Assembly: GCA_026874595.1 (NCBI GenBank)
Contig: CM049308.1
Span: forward strand, 74,620,624-74,684,623
Direction of reading: 5' to 3'
Source: Sipunculus nudus
Taxonomy: Eukaryota; Annelida; Sipuncula; Golfingiida; Sipunculidae
Length of the DNA stretch: 64,000 bases
Part shown: in pieces, positions 47,601-56,910 of the stretch
Layout: each line of letters starts with the position of its first letter
Position numbering within the stretch: the first letter of the stretch is position 1
Made by a program: the position numbers and the translations under genes
The notes under the pieces: model-generated
Seen by the model: the letters and a program-made list of their open reading frames with translations, nothing else
What the model was told of the DNA's origin: nothing
Database searches by the model: none

Positions 47601-50600
47601 TGTAGCCCTTGGATTGCTTTATAACATACACAAAAAATGGTGGCGCCACCTGTAACCATGTTTGCACAGTGTCCATCTGTTCATCTGCCTTGGGTTAAAA
47701 TCACTCATATCTCTGCAGTGAATTGACTAATTCACCTGAAATTCGTCATGTGTATACATCCAGGATAGCTTTCTTGATTTTATGACAGGTGGCGCCACCT
47801 ATGTTCACGTTCACGCTGATGACATCCAAGCTTATATCTCGGGAACCGTTTGACCGATCAGGAAATAAAATTTATACAAATGTAGCCCTTTGATAGCTCA
47901 ATGAAAAAAAAATGGTGGCGCCACCTGTAACAATGTTTGCACAGCGTCTGTCTGTTAGTCTGCCGTGGCCTAAAATTACTCATTTCTCTGTAGTGGTTCG
48001 ACATAACTGCCTAAAATTTTGCAGGTTTATACATCGTGGACAGCTTTCTTGATTTTATGACAGGTGGCGCCACCTACATTCCAGTTAACGCTGGACACAT
48101 CCAAGCTCATATCTCAGGAACCATTTGACCGATTGGGCCAAAATTGTGCATGTGTTTAGATCTCACATAGCTCTTTATCATACACAAAACTGGAGGGGTT
48201 ACCTGCAAAGATTTTTGCACAGTGTTTGTCTGTTTGTCTGCCATGGGCAAAAATCGCTCATATACATGTAGTGGTTTGACTTTTCTGCCTAAAATTTTGC
48301 AGGTGTATACAACTTGGACAGCTTTCTGGATTTGTGGTAGGTGGCACAACCTACATACACATTTAGGCTGCAGACATCCATGCTAATATGCAACATACCT
48401 CACTCTATTTCCCCTTGCCACTCAATCCATGCCTCACTATCCGATTTTGGCAGATACATGTAGTCACTTGTAGGTTACCCGTATTCTAGTTTTAAAAGTT
48501 TACACATTTTTCTCTATTTTTGAGATATATAAATACAGACTAAATCTTGGCCTGTTGGTTAATCTGTTTGATGCTTCAGTTGAATGGGTATATACTACCA
48601 TTCTGATGATAAAATTTCCTTTTGCGAATCTCTTCCCAGTCAGCTGAGCGTCATGACCCATGGATCCCTTGTCTAAAATTTTGTGTGAAAAGGGATTTAG
48701 GTGAGAAGGTAATCATACCCACAACAGTGAGTGATCTTGACATTATATTGTTCATTTATAGCTACATTCATAGGAAAATCTGATAATCAGGACTTATTGT
48801 ATAAATTTACTCTAACTTGGATTAGCACATTGATCTTGAATCTTGCCTGGGTGTTTGTGATTAACAAGATTAATGATGCTACTTGCAACTTTTTTTCCAT
48901 TTTTGTGAATTTGCTTTCCCTGCCACTGTCACATGAAAATGATGCAAGCTGGATTACAGAAAAAATATTGGCCCTACACATTACAAACTTTGCATGTGCT
49001 TTGGGTGTTGCTAAGGGTGCAGAACCTTTTGTTGCAATTTACATAGGCTTCTGTTTGACCATCATTGAAGAAATTTGTCGCCCAGTTTGGCTCTGCCAAG
49101 GTCTGGGGATACTATAGCGTCATTGTTGTTAACCTTTTCTTATTTCATGTTTTACTCGTCTAATACCTGCTGTTCTTTAACATCACAATGTTTTTACTTT
49201 ATGACTTTGTAGGTCCATGCAGTGTCGTGGTTGCTGCCGGACCCTTCACAACATCAGACAGTCTGTTGTATGAGCCTTTAGGTGACCTAGTAAATTGTTT
49301 ACAAAAAGAAACCCCTGATGTCTGTATTTTGGTAAGTTTGCTTATATAAATGTGAATAGTCTACAACATTTGTTGCCATCAGTAATTTGCATGTTTTACT
49401 TCTTAAAGTTAATTAAATCTTTGTTTTTACAATATCTGAAAAGTAATTTGATAAGGTAAAGTAAAAAAACTACTAATAAAATACAATCATTAGAATCACA
49501 TCCTCATATCTCGGACATATCCATGAATTATATGTGGATGGTGACTGCAGTTGATTATATTAATATGCTTTTCACCAGTGATGTAGTCCAGACAAGAGTC
49601 CACGTTTTTATGGACACAGACTCAGACTTGAGGTTCGTGGTCTTGATCTGGTATTCAGACTTGGAGGTAAAGACTCTGGGAAATAAGACTGAGTCCAATA
49701 TCTGCCACTTAATGTAAAGACTTATGAACATGTACAAACTACTAACAGAATATTACTAAGCTTTGCACAGCATTGGGAGCTATAAAGTAATTTATCATTA
49801 AAGTAAAAGCATGTGTGAACTAACTTAAAATTTACCTGATAATTTCTATTAATTTCTATTTTCAATTGCTTTTTAAGGATATTTGTATTGGACTTGGACT
49901 CTGACTTGGCATTCCAAATGACTCAGACATAAATAAGGTGGACCTCGAGCCTAAAGGGCTCTGACTTGGACTTGCATTTGAAAGGCCTGGACTTGGACTT
50001 GCACTCTGATTCGGATGATGTGGACTTGACTAAATCACTGCTTTTCATGCCTTTAACTTAATTAATATATACACATGCATCTTAGATGTTCTTATGTAAG
50101 TTTTATTGTTTTCCAGCTTGGGCCATTTGTGGATGAGAAATTTCCAGATTTAGAAGTAAGTTACAGTTTTAAACAGTCATAAGCCAAGTCTCAAACATGG
50201 GCGATTTGATGCATAATCTCAGCCAAAATATTTAGGGAAAAAAAAGTTAAAACCCAATTCACTGGATGAAACTCAACTTTCGGTGTGTCCTTTTATTCCA
50301 TGAATGGACTCATATAAGAAATATTTATTTTCTATTTCATGTTAAGCCCTACAATATTAAGTAGTCTATTCTGATTTTTACAATATATTTGCTGTTTTAT
50401 ATATTACTTTTAATGTTAAAGCATTTCAAGAAAAAATTAAGGATTTTGATTTTCTGCCAGTTATTCAAAAAGAAGGTTATTCTTGAAATTTTCACGGTAT
50501 ATATTAAACTATAAAATTAATCACTGTATATTGTAAATGGAATTCCTTCCTAGGAAAAGCAAGAAATATTTAATATCAAATCAGAAGTGTTGTTTATTTA

Positions 50601-53600
50601 ATCTTGTACAACCATTTATTTCATGCATTATCGCCAGGGTATGAATTCGCCATATCAAAAGTCATCCAGTCAGGGCCTCCTTACTGAACAGGGTCATTTA
50701 GAGTTCATAAAAACCAATGAAATATGACTCTTTCAATTCTAAATTTATAATCTCTGTCTGATAATGATTCATTTCTTTATAGATTTTACTAATATTATAA
50801 AATTTAATATATTATTGATTTGTTTCTGTATTAGATGGATTCAGAAATGCATATATCAGGTCTCTCATAGCTAATTATAGCCAACAATTATATATTGAAT
50901 GAGGTCATTAATATTTCTTCTTCATATATAGGTCACTATTTATGAGCGTTTGTGGTGTTTTTCTTTTCAGAATGTTGCAAATAAAGAGGGGAAGACTTTT
51001 CAGACACTATTTGAGGAGATTACCAAGCCCTTAATAAATTCTCTTAGAGGGTAGGTCAAGACTTCAGTGTATGCCTTGTTCTCCTAATTCATTGGTTTTG
51101 AAAATCTTAACATTTATTTTATAATCACCAGGTATAACGAATTTGGAAATGAATTTTCAGGGTAAACACTGTTTGATACAAATTTGTTTTCGAAATAGAA
51201 ACCATTTAATGTAATAATTATTACAGTAACCAGTGTTAAATTTACACCATTTTATTATCCAGAAGAACCATTTTGTATTATTATTTATTTTTTACATGGT
51301 CTATGAAAGGCAGGTTTATATGCAATTGGATTATGCTTGCATCTGTATATACATCATAGTCCTGCACTCCCTTTAACAGCAGGGGAAACACATACAGTGC
51401 TGAAAATCACATAATGCACAAAATCTTAGCCAGGATATCCTTTCAAATGTCTTGCAGAAGGACCTTTATTAATATTTATATATTTGGCAAAGGGGACTGC
51501 AGCTTTGCCAGGTTTTACAACCCGTGGCACTGCATTGTAAAAAAAATAGCTTCTTTTGGAGCTGAATTGTCAAGAGTGAAATTGAAACATGTAAGATTTC
51601 ACTAAAAATAAAAAAAAATATATTATATTATAATATTTTGCACTATTCAAAGTTCAAGAACAACAAATACTGTTGAATTTCAGGCTGGACATTCAGCTGG
51701 TGTTAGTACCTTCATGGAGGGATATGCATCATCACTATGTGTATCCTCAGCCTCCATATGTGCTTAACGGGCTGTCTAGAGAAGATAAAAAGGTCAGTAT
51801 ACTCATACTTATACCATTACAGTGGTAGCTAGGAATCTGCATTCTAATGAATGCAAGCCTCTGCCATTCACTTGTTTGGCCCATATTCCCAGGTTCATTC
51901 ATGCATAAGTGATTTAAAGGAGCCCAACAACCTACCTTTTGGAAAAAGAATTTATGTGATTTCTGGCTTCCTCTTGTATAAAGTAATGATCTCAGGGTAA
52001 TGTTTGTTGTGAAAAATTTAAGTTCTTCCTGAAGGATGTGTGAACTTGTTTATCAAAAACATGTTTTAAACACAGCAATGTTGACAAACATGAAAAACAT
52101 GTAACCTAAGGTGATAGGTTGCATATATGTGGAGCTAGAAAGGTCCCTTGTTGTAAAATGCCATTTGCCAACCTCTAGCTTATCTTACTTGCTGACAGAT
52201 GCCCTTGTTGAATTTTTGTTTTGATTATTTTGTCGGGCCCCATCATATTATAAACACATTGATATAAACAAAACAATCAGCCTCTGTGCGGTAATATCGA
52301 CGTTTTCTGGCCTATTTTTATAAAAGCTCCGAGGGATTACTTTTAGTTTATAAAGGTCTGATAGGTGATTGGGCCCCTTTAACAATTGTGAATATTCCTT
52401 GATAACTTTCCTTGAACTTGATCATGTGATTGATCCACACCAAAAATCTGATTGCTTCGTATTTGCCAATACGGGATATCGCCAATGCAGTCTCTTGTGT
52501 AAATGGAAGAGAAAAACCACTGGCTTGCACAGCCAGAAGCCCATTTATGCAGGCAAGCGTGATTCAGCCAGATGGTCATTAGCACTGTCTTATTTGACCA
52601 TCCCCACTATATCAGCTTATATACGCTTTTGACTCTGTTTATTTAATATGATCATTGATCAAATATGAGGCTGCAATTTATTGTTTGTATGCTGCACGGA
52701 AAATCAAATGAAACTTGCAAAACTTTACTTTTATACGTAAATGAAAGACTGTGTAGCTTTGCCCTGAATTATCAGGCGGGTCTGTTGATACAATTAAGAT
52801 AAAGTTCTAATGCAATATGTCATTACTTAAGCTTGTTTACGTTCATGCTACCATTTTAATTTCATCTCAACAACCGATGATATGAAGACAAGACCAAATT
52901 ATATTTCAGGATAATTTGTACTGAAAAGTGTTACGTTCAGTGCACACGCAGCTCTATCAATTGAATGAATGGGCTAGACAGGCTGTCCGTCAGGGGCGCT
53001 AGTTGTTTGCCTGCAATTTTTCAGGCAGGCAGGCAAATTCTACCTCCACACACAAGAGTATCTGCATTAGCGTATCCCGTATTAGCAAAACCCCCTGAAA
53101 ATTTCATGAGATTCCGTTCATGATTGCATGAACAAACACACCCATACCCTCCTTGAGGGTCAGTTACTTGCCACATTTGCTGATTATTTTCTGCATATTA
53201 TTATTTGGCAGTTTCATATAATTTGCTGGGAGGTTCAAATATCATAACAGGGAACTATTGTGTAAAATAGTGAAGGAATGCAAGTAGCTGTCTTTGACCC
53301 ACCTTCAGTTTAAAAATTGAGCAATTCGTTTACCAGTTTACAAACTGTTTGCAGTTGTCAGTGATCACTTTTCATACTGTGTTGAATCCTTCAGTTTCAG
53401 TAAATATCCATAATTTTTAAATGTTCAAAAGTTTTCTTTCTTCTATTAAATAATAGGTCATAGTAATTGTATCCGTCAAAACAAGTTTTGCAGATACTGT
53501 TTTCAGGTGTGTTCTGCCACTGGGTTGTTTTCAGAGAACTCCTCTAAAACCCTTTGAACGATCTTTTTGAAATCTGGTATAGTTATTTGCTCACCCATGT

Positions 53601-56600
53601 AGTTGTGCATAACAAAGACTGGTGGTGCCACCTGCAATCCTTTTTGTGCAACATGAATCCAGTTGTCTTTGTGATAACAGCACATATCTCAGGAGTGGTT
53701 CAGTGTATTGAGCTGAAATTGTACATGTCCATAGATCCTGGATCTCTCAATCTCGTACTCAAGATTGGTGGTGCCACCTACAATGATTCCTGCTTGGCCT
53801 TCATCCATGTGTTTGTCATCTGTTTGTCTTATTAATTGGTTCAATGTATTGGGCTGAAATTGAGCATGTCCATAGATCATAGATACCACCATCTCAAACT
53901 TGAGACTGGTGGTGCCATCTTTACCCATGCCTCTGTGATTTTGCGGATACCCATAGTTGTTTGTCTACTGCCCATATTTTAAATTCACTTTTTCATTTGA
54001 GTATTTCCTCAAATAGCATATATAACTACATACATATTAATTACTGTGATCGTCTGTTTCAGTGGGTGCATGCTGTAAGTGACCCTTGTCTCCTTGATAT
54101 AAACGGCACAGTTTTTGGGATTACGTCAACTGATGTTCTTTTCCACCTTGGTGCTGAAGAGGTGTCCTGGTATGTACTTCACTCAAGAAACATGATGTTA
54201 ATGTGACTAATGTAAGTCCTACACAGAATGCCCATACCTGTAGATTGGACTTTGTGGTGGTATGATAGTCTTGAGGCATGTGTTTCCATCGGCCGTGCAG
54301 GTTTTAAAATACCTCCATGTCAGTAAACCAAGCACTGTAAGAAAGAGATAGCAAGATGATGGGCAATGGGCTTTTGGTGCAAAAGCCACCTCAGCATCAG
54401 GTGCTGCTGTTGAGTGTTGAGTGAAATAATCATATTCTTTGCTGGGGATAGGTAGTTGTATATAAAATTAAGTATAATTGTGGCCAAGGGGAGATTGCCA
54501 TCTGTGCATTGATTGATTTTCAACAGATTTCATTTACTTATGATGAGTCTAAAAAATTTACTTGAGTAGCCTGAACAAGTAGTTACATAGCTACAGATGA
54601 ATGATCACAAATGTGGTATTGATAAATGTTTCAGCTGCATATATTTTTTCCTGATAATGACTGAAAACATTATTGCAATTTTTACCATGGTACTGATTAT
54701 GAATTATAATCTAAAAATTTCTGTTGTTCCATTTAGTGAGGATAACATTTATTTTAAATACTTCTGTTCATGCAAGAGCCTTTGTTCATTGTTTCAGCAC
54801 TACCCATCTTATATCAGTCAATCTGTCCATTTACACATTTTGATATATTAAGATAAATCCATATCTACTGTCATATGATATCTACATGTTACTGTCATGA
54901 CCTTTGAAACAAATACCATTATGAAATGATAGGATAAGGAATGGACACCTGTCAGGCCAAAAAAATAAAAGGTTTGGTTCTCAGGCACTTATTTCGGAAA
55001 TCAATGCGGGCAGGCGCTTTTTTTATTTTAAATTTTTGGGTATGTTTCGATAAAAATGACAAATAATATGGGAAAAGCATGAAAATAACAGTTTTATTTT
55101 GCTAAATAAGTAAAAGCACTACAAAACAAAGGAAATTGTATGGTTTTATCTTCTTGAAAGAAATGTCAGAGCGGCAGCAGCTCAAAATTGGAAAGTTTTT
55201 AATGAAAATCAAAATAAAAATTTTTGATGCGTGGGTTTAAAATTGATGCGGGCGGTGTCTGAGAACCATACCTTTAATTTTTTTTGGCCTTATCTTGTTA
55301 ATTTACAGTAATGTATTTTCAGCCCACCAGGGGGAGCTGACAGACTAGCCAGATTAACAAGACACATCCTGGCACAGCATCAGTAAGTTACCTTAGATTT
55401 ATTGATAATTTTTGAATTTGATAATATTAATTACTTTTATCCTTCTGGATAGACTTCAGATTTATTATTATTTTTTTTTTAATTTAAAAAATAATTAAGG
55501 TTTGGTCTTACCAGACTTTTTCTGGTAATTATGTTATGAGTTATGTCCTTATGAATTTCATCAGAGAATATGTTTGTTATGAAAACAGTTGTTGTTGTAA
55601 AGTTTATCAGATAATATGGATAAGATTTTCACAAAATCATATTCATTATTAAGGCTCATTTGTCATTTATTGCTATTACATAAATGAATTGAAATATTTC
55701 CGATTGTTATTCAGTTTTGATCTGAAAGAATTAATACCTTTTACAATAGTCAGATAATCAAGATTACAACTATCATTAGTAATTTAATATAAGGTATGCA
55801 GTACATTTGAGCAGTAAATAAAATGTGTCAGCAGCATTCAGTCATATCATTTTATTTATTCATTATTTATTTTCACATTTTATATCAGCTTCTACCCGTT
55901 GTATCCACCATCAGAGGATATAAACATAGACTACGACCAGTTTGAACAGTACGCTAAAATACCAGCGACTCCCCATGTGCTTGTACTGCCATCAGACCTC
56001 CGCTACTTCATCAAAGTAGGTCTCCATAACTCAGAAATGTTCTCTTTTTGAACATATGTCTGAATGGTGTAATTAAAACCTTCTGCAGATTTATTTTGAA
56101 ACTTACCTGAGCTGATTTGTCACATGTGCTTAAACAACAAGAGCAGATCATTTGATCTAACCAATTTTAAAACTTGAATTGGAGCCAGCAGAGCACATAC
56201 TTCTAGTTAGTGAAATGATCTGACTGGATCAACCACTGTAACTGAATCTGTACCTGATTTGAGCGGGATGTTCCCAGGCCTATTTTCCACTGCACCACAA
56301 AGTTTCATGGAAATCTATTCATAAGTTCATGCATAATCCTGCAACACAAACCAACCAACAAAGAGGTAAAAACCTAACCTTGGCTGAATCAGCATTTTAA
56401 AGACGAAATAAAAGTATTTTACACCTGATATAAAACTTTGTAAATGTGTTTTTTTCCTGTTTATGAAAAGTATTATTCCAGTTGTTAAAGTATGATTTGA
56501 TGACATTTTCAGGACGTGGGAGGATGTGTATGTGTGAACCCTGGACGACTGACCAAAGGGCAAGTAGGAGGAACGTACACGAGGCTTCTCATCCGCCCTG

Positions 56601-56653
56601 GCTCCGGACCGGTCAGCAGCAGCAGCATCACAGGACATGTGATGCGGATATAA
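27840..56653 (+). CDS. POLA2: DNA polymerase alpha subunit B (primosome B subunit), 18 exons, 599 aa
   Basis: Accessory B subunit of the nuclear DNA polymerase alpha-primase complex, which starts leading strands and Okazaki fragments. It has no catalytic activity and tethers the polymerase. Exons: 27840-27918, 30337-30458, 33854-33948, 36050-36107, 37263-37381, 39173-39369, 40080-40171, 41112-41267, 44134-44196, 45321-45357, 49213-49331, 50117-50155, 50971-51050, 51684-51792, 54063-54169, 55323-55382, 55889-56015, 56513-56653 (1800 nt). The phases agree throughout. The N-terminal helical domain is about residues 1-75. A Ser/Thr-Pro-rich linker (about 80-195) precedes TPSQKYSARAKPGEVV, which closely matches the vertebrate protein. 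The OB fold is about residues 253-330 and the inactive phosphoesterase-like domain about 345-599, with ITSTDVLFHLGAEE and NPGRLTKGQVGGT. An in-frame TAA at 27798-27800 and context AAAATGG fix the start. Vertebrate proteins are about 600 aa. Confidence 0.97.
27987..28016. repeat. (TG)n followed by G-run
   Basis: About nine TG dinucleotides followed by 13 G, beginning 68 bp after the POLA2 exon 1 donor. Confidence 0.95.
28200..28282 (-). mobile_element. tRNA-derived SINE
   Basis: Minus-strand B box GGTTCGATTCC (28228-28218) and a D-arm-like GGCTCACTTAGTAGCG upstream at tRNA spacing. Flanking 28080-28200 may be its tail. The stems are imperfect. POLA2 intron 1. Confidence 0.6.
28388..28450. repeat. 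GC-rich hairpin segment
   Basis: gggggctccgccccc forms a stem; ccccgttcagacgggg and ggggaacccaggttcccc form further stems. It stands out from the AT-rich surroundings in POLA2 intron 1. No product is apparent. Confidence 0.55.
28622..29206. mobile_element. Foldback element
   Basis: Arms of about 100 bp (28622-28724 and 29107-29206) are inverted copies, including tagcccgatttaatc and its complement. The 380-bp centre holds a gatgcaacggatccattgcatc-like palindrome near 28729. No open frame. Confidence 0.65.
29207..29480 (-). repeat. A-type terminal hairpin and microsatellite
   Basis: ctcggctgactatatataag and tcatctaagctata form a hairpin, followed by a tccgtccttccatctgtcc microsatellite. This is the same end structure as elements A1 and A2, inverted. 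The rest of the element is not clear. Confidence 0.5.
30337..30458 (+). CDS. POLA2: POLA2 exon 2
   Basis: Residues 27-67. The rest of the N-terminal helical domain: MRELCTLYGMDATKLVEQW. Acceptor ttttcag; phase 1 in, phase 0 out. Confidence 0.93.
30600..31075. repeat. Dispersed repeat with AGGTCAGAGGTCA
   Basis: Shares accagggcttatac-, gatttt-catgaaactc- and gaggtcagaggtcac-type landmarks with 39470-39860, 41313-41493 and 44205-44430. POLA2 intron 2; no coding sequence. Confidence 0.55.
31780..32995 (-). mobile_element. Element B, copy 2 with extra satellite units
   Basis: The core 32105-32995 starts attgtatctgccaaaac and ends acccgtattctagtt, the same termini as the nested copies. Two related ~130-bp units precede it at 31820-32050. 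Several open frames here (including a 148-codon one) follow the repeat period and are not genes. POLA2 intron 2. Confidence 0.62.
33854..33948 (+). CDS. POLA2: POLA2 exon 3
   Basis: Residues 68-98. A Lys-rich segment, KDMKTPTTKKNKPKK, containing a TP site. It ends in phase 2 at a U12-type donor, GTATCCTTT. Confidence 0.9.
33949..36049 (+). other. POLA2 intron 3, U12-type
   Basis: The 5' splice site reads GTATCCTTT (33949-33957). TCCTTGAC at 36033-36040 is followed by AG at 36048-36049, which puts the branch A at 36039 about 10 nt from the acceptor. Both signals fit the minor-spliceosome consensus. No other intron in either gene does. Confidence 0.75.
36050..36107 (+). CDS. POLA2: POLA2 exon 4
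   Basis: Residues 99-118, ECDAAEDLLEAYSTPGAK. It matches the acidic LLxxYxTP motif of animal POLA2. Preceded by a U12-type branch site. Confidence 0.92.
36780..36930. repeat. CCTAGG-centred near-palindromes
   Basis: Four related units of gcctaggtgagattaaa in alternating orientation. The unit at 36847-36874 is a 28-bp near-palindrome centred on CCTAGG. POLA2 intron 4. Confidence 0.6.
37263..37381 (+). CDS. POLA2: POLA2 exon 5
   Basis: Residues 119-157. A linker rich in Ser/Thr-Pro (ITPDM, RSPI, FSPSSFSP). These are candidate CDK sites, as known for the linker of POLA2 in other animals. Phase 2 out. Confidence 0.93.
37741..37787. repeat. (TA)n microsatellite
   Basis: Alternating TA with a short tgtatg interruption, just left of the 37837-39033 element. 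Confidence 0.9.
37837..39033. mobile_element. 1.2-kb inverted-repeat element with internal duplication
   Basis: The ends CTGTAAAATCTGTGAAATTT and AAATTTCACAGATTTTACGG are inverted repeats flanked by TA (37835-37836, 39034-39035). Two internal ~270-bp copies (38170-38420 and 38515-38790) share gacgtycatgaagttt and ggataatcaggat. Short minus-strand frames over both copies are related but broken. POLA2 intron 5. Confidence 0.65.
39173..39369 (+). CDS. POLA2: POLA2 exon 6
   Basis: Residues 158-223. Contains TPSQKYSARAKPGEVV and FKYMFQKLSDQA, both matching vertebrate POLA2. Phase 2 in, phase 1 out. Confidence 0.95.
39470..39860. repeat. Dispersed repeat, copy 2
   Basis: tacgcccgtctatgatggga, gtccgtctgtctttctgtccg, tgatggattttcatgaaact, gaggtcaaaggtcatg and gaggtcagaggtcac. 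POLA2 intron 6. Confidence 0.6.
40080..40171 (+). CDS. POLA2: POLA2 exon 7
   Basis: Residues 224-254. A helix (LNDMIDDMASFLKEQHKIE) leading into the OB fold. Acceptor cttgtag. Phase 1 in, phase 0 out. Confidence 0.94.
41112..41267 (+). CDS. POLA2: POLA2 exon 8 (OB fold)
   Basis: Residues 255-306. Core of the OB fold: VVGRICCDSNGKLNAKSV, LEGSRDTSSG and YSIFPGQ. Phase 0 on both sides. Confidence 0.97.
41313..43480. repeat. Dispersed repeat, copy 3, split by an insertion
   Basis: Left part 41313-41493 (cccctgtcatagaagggac to ggtcagagg). A 1.9-kb insertion follows, and the right part resumes at 43395 with cagaggtc. POLA2 intron 8. Confidence 0.6.
41494..43394. mobile_element. 1.9-kb non-autonomous DNA transposon
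   Basis: Inverted ends TAGAGCTAATGATTTTCCG and its complement CGGAAAATCATTGGCTCTA, with a 6-bp direct flank CAGAGG (41488-41493, 43395-43400). Uninterrupted relatives read ggtcagaggtc at this point. Ccgtttc motifs repeat at both ends. No transposase frame. Confidence 0.75.
44134..44196 (+). CDS. POLA2: POLA2 exon 9
   Basis: Residues 307-327 (IVAVEGLNSTGNVFVAKKIY), the last OB-fold strands. Phase 0 on both sides. Confidence 0.95.
44205..44430. repeat. Dispersed repeat, copy 4
   Basis: tacgcctgtcttagaaggga, tccatctgtccatccgttaa, tgatggattttcacgaaact and gaggtcagaggtcaac. Starts right after POLA2 exon 9. Confidence 0.6.
44553..44606. repeat. (TA)n microsatellite
   Basis: About 50 bp of pure TA inside POLA2 intron 9. 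The open frame of Tyr/Ile repeats across it is an artefact. Confidence 0.95.
44800..45190. repeat. ~140-bp tandem repeat with AAAGGTCAAGGTCA
   Basis: Units at about 44870, 45010 and 45140 carry caaaggtcaaggtcacagg or a close variant. Same family as the right end of the window (63590-64000). POLA2 intron 9. Confidence 0.55.
45321..45357 (+). CDS. POLA2: POLA2 exon 10
   Basis: A 37-nt exon, SLPPPLAEKKSE, in the loop between the OB fold and the phosphoesterase-like domain. The same position holds a Pro-rich loop in vertebrates. Phase 1 out. Confidence 0.88.
45567..48672 (-). mobile_element. 3.1-kb composite repeat element, copy A2 (inverted)
   Basis: A diverged copy of 9546-13190 in the opposite orientation, inside POLA2 intron 10. 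The hairpin end is at 45567-45600, a GTCCGTC microsatellite follows, then five ~340-bp tandem units, copy B3 and the start-type end (ctcagctgactgggaagag in reverse) at 48640-48672. Both copies hold B at the same internal place. Confidence 0.7.
47322..48491 (-). mobile_element. Element B, copy 3 (nested in A2)
   Basis: Starts ttgtatccgccaaaac with its hairpin partner gttttgtggatac. Ends taggttacccgtattctagtt. Same order of ~150-bp units and palindromes as copy 1. Confidence 0.65.
49213..49331 (+). CDS. POLA2: POLA2 exon 11
   Basis: Residues 340-379. Start of the inactive phosphoesterase fold: VVVAAGPFTTSDSLLYEPL and ETPDVCIL. Acceptor ttgtag. Confidence 0.96.
50117..50155 (+). CDS. POLA2: POLA2 exon 12
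   Basis: A 39-nt exon encoding LGPFVDEKFPDLE, which contains the family GPF.D motif. Phase 0 on both sides. Confidence 0.93.
50971..51050 (+). CDS. POLA2: POLA2 exon 13
   Basis: Residues 393-418. TFQTLFEEITKPLINSLRG, a helix of the phosphoesterase-like domain. Phase 2 out. Confidence 0.94.
51684..51792 (+). CDS. POLA2: POLA2 exon 14
   Basis: Residues 419-455. LVLVPSWRDMHHHYVYPQPP, equivalent to the PSLRDVHHEPVYPQPP-type motif of POLA2. Phase 0 out. Confidence 0.96.
53466..53957 (-). mobile_element. Element B, short copy 4
   Basis: Starts ttgtatccgtcaaaac with a hairpin, ends gattttgcggatacc, and holds three ~130-bp units with GGTGGTGCCACC. It stands alone, without A sequence, in POLA2 intron 14. 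Confidence 0.6.
54063..54169 (+). CDS. POLA2: POLA2 exon 15
   Basis: Residues 456-490. DINGTVFGITSTDVLFHLG, nearly invariant in animals. Phase 2 out. Confidence 0.97.
54955..55289. mobile_element. 335-bp MITE, copy 2
   Basis: The inverted sister of 19722-20057, with ggccaaaaaaataaaagg at one end and its complement at the other. The right flank is TTA, the left TCA. POLA2 intron 15. Confidence 0.7.
55323..55382 (+). CDS. POLA2: POLA2 exon 16
   Basis: Residues 491-510. GGADRLARLTRHILAQ. The acceptor at 55321-55322 was chosen because it keeps frame with both neighbours. The second AG at 55329-55330 would break it. Confidence 0.9.
55889..56015 (+). CDS. POLA2: POLA2 exon 17
   Basis: Residues 511-553. 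LYPPSEDINIDYDQFEQYA, then VLVLPSDLRYFIK. Both match the family. Confidence 0.97.
56513..56653 (+). CDS. POLA2: POLA2 exon 18 (terminal)
   Basis: Residues 554-599. GGCVCVNPGRLTKGQVGGT, then a short Ser-rich tail and VMRI, with TAA at 56651-56653. The vertebrate tail ends similarly in V-x-R-I. Confidence 0.97.
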   Translation, partial: DVGGCVCVNPGRLTKGQVGGTYTRLLIRPGSGPVSSSSITGHVMRI

Positions 56654-56910
56654 ATCATCTCATCAGCATCATTATAGGACTTATACATATTGACACAATA
56701 CATGTTCATGTGGACCAGTCATTGAACATGACAATTTCTTTACAAATATAATATCATTTAAAATTTGCATGGATGAAGCATTCTATATATTTTGTACTGT
56801 GTATCTTTCAGTCATAAGCCTTACACTACCAGCAGATTGTTTCATAATTTTATGCATGCCAAACCTTGACATTTTTATCACCTAATAAAATATATATACT
56901 ATTGTAAGTT
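56654..56910 (+). other. POLA2 3' UTR and polyadenylation signal
   Basis: A short AT-rich 3' UTR. A canonical AATAAA lies at 56884-56889, about 230 bp after the stop. Cleavage would fall near 56900-56910. Confidence 0.7.

Noticed and set aside
56482-56751. 89-codon plus-strand frame over POLA2 exon 18
   Set aside because: It is in a different frame from the exon, which is fixed by splicing and by strong family similarity.
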